Positions 55,211-64,000 of a stretch of 64,000 nt of DNA are shown here, piece after piece; the stretch's first letter is position 1; each line of letters begins with the position of its first letter. The notes under the pieces are model-generated. The model made no database searches, was not told the DNA's origin, and saw nothing but the letters and a program-made list of their open reading frames with translations. The translations under genes were made by a program, and so were the position numbers. Source of the stretch: Anastrepha obliqua (Eukaryota; Arthropoda; Insecta; Diptera; Tephritidae); NCBI RefSeq assembly GCF_027943255.1, contig NC_072895.1, forward strand, positions 41,328,001-41,392,000. The letters are read 5' to 3'.

Positions 55211-55396
55211 ATAATAATTGGCGCGTACACTTCTGTTAGGTGTTTCGCCGAGTTCCTCCACCTCTTTGTGTCGTGCGTCTTAATGTTGTTCCACAAATGG
55301 AGGAACCTACAGTTTTAAGCCGACTTCGAACGGCAAATGGTTTTTATGAAGAGCTTTTTCTAGGCAGAAGTGCACTCGGAGGTTTGCCATTGCCTT
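55211..55396 (-). mobile_element. SINE copy, head-truncated
   Basis: AATTGGCGCGTACACTTCTG to GGAGGTTTGCCATTGCCT follows the SINE body with about a dozen differences from the reference. It stops before the GGCGACCGCTATTAG segment and has no tRNA-like head. Confidence 0.85.
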
Positions 55397-55693
55397 AAAA
55401 CTTTGTAGAAAAGTATTTTTTTTTTTCACTCATTTTTAGTACAACTCAATTTTAGTACAACAAAGTGTAAGTTTCAAGTGACTAAAAAGACCGTTGATTT
55501 TTGACAATTTTGTTTTTGCTAAAGTGTCGCGCTGGAAGAGACCTAGCACCGTCAACAAAAATAAAAAAAAAAACAAGATATTGCCAAAAATCAACGCCAT
55601 TTTGTAGTTACTTTAAACCAGCAGTTTGTGTTACTATAATTCTCTATTCTCAGAAAAGTTCTGGAAATTCTGGTTAAAAAGTTGAAAGTTTTG

Positions 55694-55865
55694 ATTATTG
55701 GCGCGTACGCGCTTTACTGAATGTTTTTCCTAGCTCCTCTTCCTATTTGTGGTGCGCGTCTTGATGGTTCTTCACAAATGAAGGGACATATAAATTTACG
55801 CCCGCCTCTGATTTGCAGGTGGTTTTTTGGGGAACTAAGTGATGGCCGAAATACACCTGTAACAC
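55694..55865 (-). mobile_element. diverged SINE fragment
   Basis: ATTATTGGCGCGTACGCGC, CTCCTCTTCCTATTTGTGGT and GCGTCTTGATGGTTCTTCAC show the SINE body. The second half is heavily mutated (GAAATACACCTGTAA replaces GAAATACACTCGGAGG). It is the most diverged copy and lies 300 bp from the previous one. Confidence 0.7.
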
Positions 55866-55929
55866 CTTAATCATAAAGTTTCCAGAATATATGTATTTAG
55901 AAAATTCAAAATATTATTATAGTTTATTG

Positions 55930-56640
55930 CTCAAAAGTGATATTATCGCCTTCAAAGTACTACTCATCAACTGCAACGCACTTACACCACCGTTTGATGC
56001 AGCTCTGGAAACTTTTCTGGAACTTTATTTTAAGTACAGACATCAGATCCATCTTTGATTTTGCCATTACTTCCTTTCTGCTGCTGAAACTCTTTTCTGT
56101 GACTCGATCGAACAAAACAAGCGCAAGGACCCATATTGGGAGGACTCGTCTATGGCTTTTGTATGGTATTCACTTCAGTCTTGGTAAAAAATTCGCGGAT
56201 AATGATGGCAATGTGCGACAATGTGTTTTCGTGGTGCAGAATTCATTAGTTGTTTTCCCACAAATTCTTTCTTTTTTCGCAAATTACTTCACAGAAACGT
56301 TTCATAATGCCCAATAATAGTCTTTATTAATTGTTTGATGTACCGGCAAAAAGGCGGGAGCATCATTTTCTTTTTTAACTGAGAACAAAGTGGTTTTGTT
56401 TCATTTCGAGCTCTTCACTCACTGAATTGCGTATCGTACTCATACCTGAACTGGTTTATTTGTGATTATGGATCAACTTTTCTTTCACTTTATTGATAGT
56501 TCCATCAGTTTTTGATATCGACGGCCTGCAACAACGTGCGTCATCCTTGATGGACTCACGATTTCTTCTGAAATGTTCCCGCCACCCGTAAGCGGTTGTT
56601 ATTTAGAGTATCATTACCGTAAAAGTTTCCCATTATTTTT
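55930..56640 (-). pseudogene. maT-like mariner transposase relic
   Basis: Minus strand, over several frames: HFRRNRESIKDDARCCRPSI and SKTDGTINKVKEKLIHNHK (N-terminal DNA-binding region), FLPVHQTINKDYYW (consensus FLPxGQTVNKEYY), SSRKEVMAKSKMDLMSV, and FQSCIKRWCKCVAVDE ending YFEGDN. The last is the hallmark C-terminus W(K)KRWxKCI...G.YFEGD. The aspartates of the catalytic core cannot be read because of deletions. Termini are not found. Confidence 0.65.
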
Positions 56641-57584
56641 AAATTTTTCGCACCATGGAATACATTTTTAAACGAAGTAAAAAGTGCTCAACGTTTTTTC
56701 GCCATATTTGAACGATGAACGAACATTTTTATATATTATTAACCGCCAAATTGTTGCTTACTAATCTTATCCTTCTCGACGATTTCCATGGATTCGTAAA
56801 CAGCATTTTTTTTTTGGGCCGCCTGCTTCGACTTTGCGCCTTGGTGTAGGCGCACTCAAAAATGTATAGAATTTAATATTTTATTATTATTTTTTTACAA
56901 TATTTTATTGTACTTTATTTTTGTACTTTTATTTTGAAACGCTGTAACGCACAACCTGCTTCACCGAACGTGAAATTGTTAGTGATTATTTTTTAAGCAT
57001 TATTTCACCCTTAAACTGGCGAATGGTATAACTCAGTGGCACATACACGTCTGAGATCTGGTTCACTAAAGGCATCTAGCTCAAAATTTTCATAACATTT
57101 TACATCACCTAATATAAGCGGATATGGCTTTATTGATTTTGAAAATACTGTCCATGGTGATCAATACGTTTTTCCATGCATTGGAATCGAATTTTGAAGA
57201 GTTCGGCACCAGCGAATGTCATTCAAATCATGCGGCATAAAATGCAAAGAAATCTTTTAGATGACCACATGTTCAAGCCATAATGGGCAGGCTTGTCTCA
57301 AGCTAACAGTTAAACACATGATGGTTGTGCGATATGAATTCACGCTAAGCATCGATTTTCCGGGCCCAACAACCATCTTCACGAAATTCGTTTCGTGCGC
57401 AAAGTGCCAGCCCGATTAAATTGAAAGAACAAGCTAAACTCGAATTCTTCATAATCAAAATTCAAAGTCAATTTGTCGGCCCACTTTTATAACTTTTTGT
57501 TGTTTTAATCTAATTTGAAGGTAAAAAAAAGTCATGGCTTGAAAATATTGAGGATTTAATTCTATTTCCTGACCAGTATGCATG
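56641..57584. other. no gene recognised
   Basis: AT-rich with a GC-richer block near 57150-57440 that may be old transposon coding sequence. I cannot assign it. Confidence 0.35.
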
Positions 57585-57990
57585 CTTCAAGGGCCTCAAA
57601 ACAATATAAATAGCACTCGTCAAAACATTCTGAATATGATTATCATTAGATGTCCGGTACTGAAGGAGATCAGAATAAAATACCTAAACGCAGCGAAGCT
57701 AAATGAAGCAGAAGTAATAGATATACTTAATGGCCACAATTGGAAAATACTAACTTGCTTTATATACTCAGCCTTACGCTATAGAAATTTTCTTATTGCA
57801 GAGTTCAATTTTTGATTAATTTTTGAGTTGTGACAGACAACATTGTTATTGCCACAAATTTATTATTTCTTTCTTTATGTATTTATATGTATATTTAAAC
57901 GAATTATTGTAAAAATTATTGTAATGTAAGATGAAATATTTATAAATAAATAAAGAAGAATTACTACTTACTACTTACTACTTACTACTG
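57585..57990 (+). pseudogene. 3' end of a LINE with (TACTTAC)n tail
   Basis: RCPVLKEIRIKYLNAAKLNE, AEVIDILNGHNWKIL and FIYSALRYRNFLIAEFNF precede a stop at 57813-57815. This is the C-terminus of the same LINE type as 52970-53960. The 3' UTR ends with TACTACTTACTACTTACTAC at 57960-57988, a short tandem repeat tail used by several LINE clades in place of poly(A). The last 55 codons are intact. Confidence 0.65.
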
Positions 57991-58228
57991 ATTATCATTA
58001 AAAATGGAGTTTATGATGCCACTGTCAGATTTCACATACCTATTCACACTGATTTTGCCACATCTCAAAACTTAAGTGCGAACCGAAGTTGTAGTAAAGA
58101 GTATGAAAAGGGACTTAAAGAGGGTAAAAGAACTTTCCTGAACTTGTTCGACTTATGTAAACATGACCTAGCTATTGTCACATTCATCCTTAGTAAACAT
58201 GCACACGCTTATACAAATATGCATAAAC

Positions 58229-58556
58229 AGGGTCTTTCAAGATTTAGTTTCATTGCCAGCCTTTTGTTTTGACAGTTGTTTGGCAGCTGTTAAACGTAGT
58301 TCGAAGGCGGACCGTTTGATATATTTTAAGTTGAAAATCCACAATTTACAGATTCAATGGCCTCGACGTTCTCATGAATTAGGCATTCATGAATCCACTC
58401 TTTGGCGGATTTCGCCTATAGATACGCTCATAGTGGTCATTTAAATTATGACATTTTTCACATACCATTATTGAGGGCCGAAGTTTGAATAAAATAGAGA
58501 AACTTGAAAGAATTTAAATTTTTGCAGTTTTTTTAATCTAGGCCCATCAAGACCCT
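58229..58556 (+). mobile_element. short mariner-like remnant with HTH fragment
   Basis: AGGGTCTTTCAAG on the left and AGGGTCTTGATGGGCC on the right (opposite strand) are possible inverted ends. Inside, RRSHELGIHESTLWRI matches the second helix-turn-helix of rosa/DD41D-like transposases (RRSxELGIxxSTLWRIL). No catalytic region remains. Target duplication unclear, so borders are approximate. Confidence 0.4.
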
Positions 58557-58598
58557 TTACTTTTATCAAAAAAACATACAAAATTCCCGCTCGAAATA

Positions 58599-59340
58599 TA
58601 GGTTGGGCCATGTAAAACCAGGCCATTCGATCAACCTAATTTTTAAGCACATTTTCGATTGTTTGGTCTCCAATTTCATGAATGGCAACTTCGACTTCGT
58701 GTTTTAAAGCATCAATCGTCTCTGGATGGTTCGCATAGCATTTGTCCTTAACGGCTCCCCACAAAAAATAGTCCAACGGGCTTAAATCACAGCTCCGCGG
58801 CGACCAATTGATATCGGAATTCAAAAACGGTAGCCAAAAGTTCGAGTGTAACTTTGGCAGTGTGACAAGTTGCATCGTCCTGTTGAAGCCAAATGTCGTC
58901 CATGTCATCGTCTTCAATTTTTGGAAACAACTCGTTGAGCATGTCACGGTAACGCTCGCCATTTTCTGTAACCGCGGGCTCCTCGCTCATTTTCGAAAAA
59001 AAATGGCCCGATGATGCCGCCAGACCAAACACTGCACCAAACAGTGACTCGTTGTGGATGCATTTGCTTCTCTACAGTAACCTGTGGATTTTCTGAGCCC
59101 CAAATCCGACAATTTTGCTTATTGACGTAGCCACCGATGTGAAAATTAGAAAAGAAGAAAAAGACTCACCACTTTGGAAATAGGTTTTCAATATTTCCCA
59201 ATTTTGTTCAAGCGTATTTTATCCCATTTCGTAAACGTCAAACTTTTAAGTAAATTATGAACACATTTGACATGTCATTTGTGTTACCATTCTCAAAAAA
59301 ATAGGTGGTTCAAAAAGCAAACGTTATATGGCGCACCCTG
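58599..59340 (-). mobile_element. DD41D (rosa-like) mariner, internally deleted, 742 bp
   Basis: Ends TAGGTTGGGCCATGTAAAA (left) and CAGGGTGCGCCATATAAC (right, opposite strand), with TA at 58597-58598 and 59341-59342. It shares both ends and the C-terminal gene half with the 26731-27451 copy but has different deletions. Confidence 0.85.
58630..59225 (-). pseudogene. DD41D mariner transposase relic
   Basis: Minus strand: the N-terminal [18 protein letters not shown] joins directly to [20 protein letters not shown], which lies just after the first catalytic Asp, so the helix-turn-helix regions and that Asp are deleted. [20 protein letters not shown] and WLQQDDATCHTAKV (second Asp) follow, then a small deletion near LATVFEF removes the loop before SPRSCDLSPLDYFLWG (third Asp) in another frame. 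The final NWVDRMAYCKASRG segment is also cut. It is dead. Confidence 0.8.
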
Positions 59341-59891
59341 TACATACCCTGCGCTCACATAATTAAACCACTTCAGCTTTTTACAATATTCGACATATTT
59401 TTCGTGGTAAGTTCTTTTCTTTATTTTTTTATACAAATATAGCTGATTGTATAACATAAATCTTACAAATAAAACTTTCAAACTTCGTGCAAAATTCAAT
59501 AAAAAATTAACAAATTTGAAAATGTTTTCAACTTTTTACAGCACATTTTCGAAAGTTTTTTATATGGCATAAAGTTTTCGACAACTTTTTCCAAAAAAAC
59601 GTATATATAAAATTACCGCGATTTTTTAACGAGTCCGAGCTTGCTGCTCTTTATGCTAAAATTTAATTGGACTTAAAACTGCATACCCAGAAATTTTCTA
59701 GATATTCTGATTAAAAATTTAGTGTAAATTTTATGAAATTTGTTAAATTTTTCTGAGTTTTGCAAAAATTTTTAGCCAAATTTGAACCTTTGAATTATAT
59801 GGATTTTTGTATTAAATAAACTCTATATTCATAAGAAACTAAGAAAAAATTTGCCATGAAAATATTGCAATATCGTAAAAATAAATAATAT

Positions 59892-60178
59892 AATTGTTAG
59901 GTGTTTGGCCGAGCCTCCTATTTGTGGTGTGCGTCTTGATGTTGTTCCACAAATGGAGGGACCTACAGTTTCAAGCCGACTCCGAACGGCAGATATTTTT
60001 ATGAGGAGCTTTTTCATGGCAGAAATAGACTCGGAGGTTTGCCATTGCCTGCCGAGGGGCGACCGCTATTAGAAAAATGTTTTTATTAATTTTGCTTTCA
60101 CCGATATTCGAACCAACGACCTCTCTGTGAATTCCGAATGGTAATCACGCACCAACCCATTCGGGTACGGCGGCCGCC
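59892..60178 (-). mobile_element. tRNA-headed SINE with intact head
   Basis: Box A (TACCCGAATGGGTTGG) and box B (GGTTCGAATATCGGT), body and most of the tail match the reference copy. The tail segment GCGCGTACACTTCT is deleted. CGTAAA on both sides may be the target duplication. It has inserted next to or into a mariner-like relic that continues at 60225. Confidence 0.9.
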
Positions 60179-60224
60179 GTAAACAATGGATTTACTGGGT
60201 CAATTTATCGCTCGTCTCGGACCA

Positions 60225-60500
60225 GTGCACCAGTGGATTGGCCACCAAGATCGTGTGATATCACACCTTTGGTCTTTTATTTGTGAAGGAATATCAAGTC
60301 TAAATGATTTCTGGATAAACCAGCTTCCGATACTGGCCAAAGTCCTCCAGAGAAACAGACAAAATGGCTGTTTACGGATGGCGCAGCTGACATTTGAAAG
60401 GGATTATCTTTAGAAAGTAAATGTCGTGAATAGTTCTACACAAAAATTATAAAGAGTGTCCCATGAATTTGAATTTTCGTTGTTTTATTTCAGTTTAAAA
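60225..60500 (+). pseudogene. C-terminal fragment of a rosa-like mariner transposase
   Basis: Frames combined give VDWPPRSCDITPLVFYL (the third catalytic Asp of PLDYFLW is Val here), RNIKSK, LDKPAS, then HLKGIIFRK. Compare the DD41D end WPPRSCDLTPLDYFLWG...HLNDIIF. The extension VLHKNYKECPMNLNF and RCFISV follows. It differs from the other two DD41D copies, so it is another subfamily. Confidence 0.5.
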
Positions 60501-61509
60501 TACCACACTTCTAAATTGATCACATTTCATATTTTCCAATAGGGTGAATAATTTGTCGCAACTTCATTTCAACTAAAAAACTCAGAATCTCGCACTCGAA
60601 AAACCCGGTTCATGAAAATATGCAAACATTTTTAGCAAAATGATAAGACAAAGTTGGCTCAAGTGGCAAAGTTTAACAAAACATATGCACGATAATAAAC
60701 ATATGTATACATATGTACGCATGCATTATGAATTTCTCTTTTTATGTGCATGAATTTCTTGTTTATGTTTTTCATGAATTTCCCTTCTTTTCCTGAACAC
60801 ATCGAATTCCATCCACCTAAGTAACTGTGGAAAGAAGAAGTTACATCTTAGCACAAAGCTGCGGCAATACTGTGAGTGTGTGTGAGTGCCTGAGTGAAAG
60901 TGCAGTGCTCTACATACGCGGTTTGAGGTGAAGTGCTTGCTGAGAATGCCTATGCTAAGTGCAGTGTACGTGAACATGTTTTCCTCACGCTGTGAGCCAA
61001 AGTAAACTAAAAGAAAAACAAAACATATTTGTTGCAGATTTGAAGTGACCATTGAAATGTGTATTTACGTATCATATCTCAGATTGCCACTTCCTGTATT
61101 TATATTTTGTATTCCACTACATTTATACGAATAGCAGTGAGTAGAGGATGCAAATTCTGTTATTGTTTCTTTGGTGCCTCAATAAGAGCATAGAGCTTTA
61201 ACAAGATTTGGCGACATTTGAGTCGTTTCCTTTGAAGTGGTGTGAGTGTATTTTATTTTATATGACGGTATTTAAGGTTTACATTTGAATAATTTTAAAA
61301 ATATGGATATATTTTTCAATACAATAGTGGTGCATTTTTTTTCAAAACTAAATTGATTAAAATTTTAAATTTTTAATTCTTTTTATTACAAATATTTGAA
61401 TATAAAATGTTCGTTGCCACTATAATTAGTTTAAAAGAAAACATTAAGCAGTATAGTTATAACAATTTTGTGGGGTTTTTATTAAAACAATTTTAAAATC
61501 TGTTCTTTA
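60501..61509. other. no gene recognised
   Basis: AT-rich sequence with no supported gene. The 108-codon minus-strand ORF at 60726-61052 has no recognisable features. Confidence 0.45.
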
Positions 61510-61700
61510 TATTATATTAACAACCAATAAGACCACTTGGTTTTTTCCACTGGAGCCGTCGGGTTAGGCCTGGGGTGTTGAGAAGTTTGCTGGTTTCCTC
61601 GCTTGCGTACCGCTGCTTGTTTTTAAATAACATCTGCGAATCTGAATATCTGTATTGTGAACGTACCAAGGTGCGTTGCAATATTTTTGAGAATTTTATA

Positions 61701-62972
61701 GGTGCGCAACTAAGTTCTCGCTGTTTTTTTTTTTTGATGAAAATACCACTTTATTCTGAAAAAATGGTTACAAGTGAATCATTGAAAGTATTTCCCATCG
61801 CTGGCTACTACTTTTTCCCATCTTTCTGGTAGATCTCATATACCGTCGCGGTAAAACTGTTCATCTTTTGAGGCTATCCATGGGCCAAGCCATTTTTTAA
61901 TGTCTTCATATGAATGAACTGCTGGTCAGCTAGACCATGTGCCATCGTTCGGAACAGGTGATAATTGGATGGCGCAATATCTGGAGAATATGGCGGGTGG
62001 GGTAGGATTTCCCATTTCAGTGTTTCCAGGTAGGTTTTAACGGGTTTGGCAGCGTGAGGCCGAGCGTTGTCATGCTGTAGGATCACTTTTTCACGCCTCT
62101 TCGCGTATTGCGGCCGCTTCTCGCGTACTGCTCGGATTAATCGCATCAATTAAAGTCGACATCGATCCCCAGTGATGGTTTCGCTTGGTTTTTTCCGTTC
62201 ATAATAAATAAAACCAACTTGGTCCCACCAAATGCATAGCACAACCTTCGCAGCGTAAATATTCGGCCGAGGCGACGAGAAAAAGCATGACCGGGCAGTC
62301 CCCATGACTTTCTTTTCTATGGATTGCTGTAATGAATCCATTTTCCATCACCCGTCACGACGCGATGAAGAAAACACTTCCTTTTTTGCCGCTGGAGCAG
62401 TTGTGCACAGGCGAAAAAACGACATTCAATATCCCTTGGTTTTAACTCATAAGGAACCCAAGCCCCCTGTTTCTGAGTCATTCCCAAAGCAAGCAATCGC
62501 TTGGAAATGGATTGGCGGGTAACTCCTAATACTGACGCAAGCTCTTCACGGATCCCCATTGAGCAATGCCTCCAATTCAGCGTATTCGAAGGTTTTTGGC
62601 CTTCCTTCACGCGGACGGTCGTCAACATTAAAATCACCATCTTTGAAGCGATGGAACCAATCTCGTTGTTTGTTTCACTTAAAGCAGCATCTCCAAAAAC
62701 TTTTTGTAGCTCTCGATGCGCTTGAGCCGCCATTTTTTTCGAATGAAAGAGGAAAATCAACACTTCCCACAAATGACGATTATTCGGCACAAAATCAGAC
62801 ATTTCCCCAAAACCGAAAGTATATGGCATCAAAACAAAATCAGTAACGTGTCGAAGGAGTTTGTTTACTATATGTCTAAGCTTGGTTCATGACGTTTAGG
62901 TTATGCTAGAATTGACTAGCACACACTGCTGGCGGCATCTATTGACAAACAGCGAGAACTTAGTTGCGCACC
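61701..62972 (-). mobile_element. nearly full-length mariner, 1272 bp, inside Jockey
   Basis: The inverted ends GGTGCGCAACTAAGTTCTCG, continuing CTGTTT, are identical over 26 bp at 61701 and (inverted) 62972. The left flank is TA; the right flank is AA, so one base of the duplication has mutated. It splits a Jockey ORF2 and is therefore younger. The identical ends indicate a relatively recent insertion. Confidence 0.9.
61779..62832 (-). pseudogene. mariner DD34D transposase, frameshifted
   Basis: N-terminal KKMAAQAHRELQKVFGDAAL, then a scrambled linker, REELASVLGVTRQSISKRLL (second helix-turn-helix) and GAWVPYELKPRDIE. VTGDGKWIHYSNP has the first catalytic Asp (next residue Glu changed to Gly). 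CIWWDQVGFIYYE and ETITGDR follow in a second frame. A third frame has LQHDNARPHAAKPVKTYLET with the second Asp and YSPDIAPSNYHLF, where the third Asp has become Asn. The end ERWEKVVASDG reaches a stop at 61779. Two frameshifts and the Asp-to-Asn change exclude activity. Confidence 0.85.
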
Positions 62973-64000
62973 AATATTTTAAAGTCATTCGGTTATGTTG
63001 ATATTATTTTGACTGGCATATCCCCAAATTTGTGCGCCATAGAATCACATTGTGAATTTCGGTTAATGAGCCAGTTCATTATTTATTATTTTCAAATTAT
63101 GTTCATTCGAGGATTTTGCCAAGGCAGTGTTTGCGTATGGAATTGCAGCGCCTATTAGCGTTATTGGGAAACGGGTTGCTTTTTTTTTGCTTAAGTTCAC
63201 TTGAATTCATTTGTTAGTGTTTCATCTTGTTCACCAAGTTGACGTCCATTTTTCTACTGCGTCTATAGAGGTTTGAAGTTTAGCTGCCGCGTCATCGGCA
63301 GTTTTTTCTTTTGCGAGGTCTGCCGTGTCGTCAGCAAAGGTGGCGATCATAGTGCTTGGTGGTAATGGTATATCTTTCATATACAGAATGTAAAGAAGAG
63401 GTTCAAAGGTGCTCCATTGTGACACGCTAGCGTTTAATTTCCCTAATTTCGAATACTCATTGCCTTGTTTTACGCGATAGCAGCGTTTAGTTATGGAATA
63501 TTTCATAAAGGCACTTTGATGAAGTAGAAGGCATGAGCTCAATTTGTTAATAAGGCCTTCATGACAACCCTTGTCGAATGCTTACGCGCTGTTCATTAAG
63601 ACGGCTGAGAATATATTACATTTTTCTCTTTGAACGATTTTGCTATTTCATCTGTCATACTGTGCACCTGGTCTATGGTGGAGTGTTTGCAATGGAATCC
63701 AAACTAGTGTGAAGGTATCAGATGACGAGATTCAGTGATTGGTTTTAAGTGATTTAAAATGGGCTTTTCCAGTAGTTTTGAAATTTGTGGCAACAAGGAG
63801 ATTGGCCGGCATGATGGAACAATATGAAGATCCTTTCCTGGTTTGACAAAAACCATCATCTCCGCATCTTACCACAGGCTTGGAACGTATTGGAGTCAGA
63901 TCAATGGATTAAAGAGACTGACTATTACTGGGATTTATTGGGTAGTTGTTTTAATCAAATCCTTTTTTAAAGTAATTATATTTGTAACTTCATTATGCAT

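Larger units (their letters stand above)
61510..64000 (-). pseudogene. Jockey-clade LINE ORF2, interrupted by mariner, running off the window
   Basis: From the window edge inward on the minus strand: MVFVKPGKDLHIVPSCRPIS and LLPQISKLLEKPILNHL (RT fingers), QFGF-like HCKHSTIDQVHSM, WSTFEPLLYILYMKDIPLPP, then STMIATFADDTADLAKEKTA with an intact FADD catalytic box. ANTALAKYLGMN follows and jumps, through a deletion, to YGAQIWGYASQNNIN. The mariner at 61701-62972 comes next, and then NAPWYVHNTDI and QRYASEETSKLLNTPGLTRR, LQWKKPSGLI. Frameshifts are present. The endonuclease would lie beyond 64000. Confidence 0.8.

Overview
This 64 kb window is AT-rich, gene-poor nuclear DNA of an insect, most likely a higher fly and quite possibly a tephritid fruit fly. 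I infer this from the mixture of decayed mariner elements of several lineages (including copies with the 41-residue D-to-D spacing of the rosa/DD41D group first named from Ceratitis rosa), Jockey-, RTE- and RNase H-bearing LINE relics, an abundant tRNA-headed SINE, and the frequent TATGTACATATGTATG-like tracts. There are no prokaryotic genes, no RNA genes outside the SINE heads, and no ordinary multi-exon host gene that I can support. Most of the sequence is intergenic or intronic DNA built from nested transposable elements.

Layout. 0-5 kb: fragments of LINEs on both strands. 5-13 kb: a SINE fragment, a PIF/Harbinger-like MITE (5730-5941), a long degenerate AAGACC-type hexamer repeat (7.15-8.0 kb) and a LINE relic (11.0-12.2 kb). 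13.03-16.05 kb: a 3.0 kb element with 14-bp inverted ends that carries two minisatellites and a small spliced reading frame on the minus strand. 17-29 kb: the most unusual part. Six tiny plus-strand ORFs (19-25 codons) encode single hydrophobic segments that share F-x2-G-x3-G-[YV], and they are interspersed with short MITEs. The MITEs make 8-bp target duplications and have a larger relative that still carries a THAP (C2CH) domain, so they look P-element-derived. 25.4-27.5 kb: a 114-bp tandem array broken by a foldback-like element and by a DD41D mariner. 30-47 kb: SINE copies, a Tc3-like element, four mariner remnants, a Tc1 remnant, and an RNase H LINE interrupted by a SINE and by an RTE. 49-54 kb: a 5'-truncated but open Jockey copy, more LINE relics and a piggyBac-like (TTAA) MITE. 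55-60 kb: SINEs, a maT-like mariner relic and further DD41D copies. 61.5-64 kb: a Jockey element in reverse orientation, interrupted by a nearly full-length mariner and running off the window end.

The genes do not form a pathway. Functional interest lies in the micropeptide ORF family, which is unlike the surrounding transposons, has consistent purines at -3 and usually has a poly(A) signal close after the stop. The transposable elements form clear nesting relationships (SINE in mariner, mariner in Jockey, mariner in a P-like element, RTE and SINE in an RNase H LINE, foldback and DD41D elements in a tandem array) that order the insertions in time.
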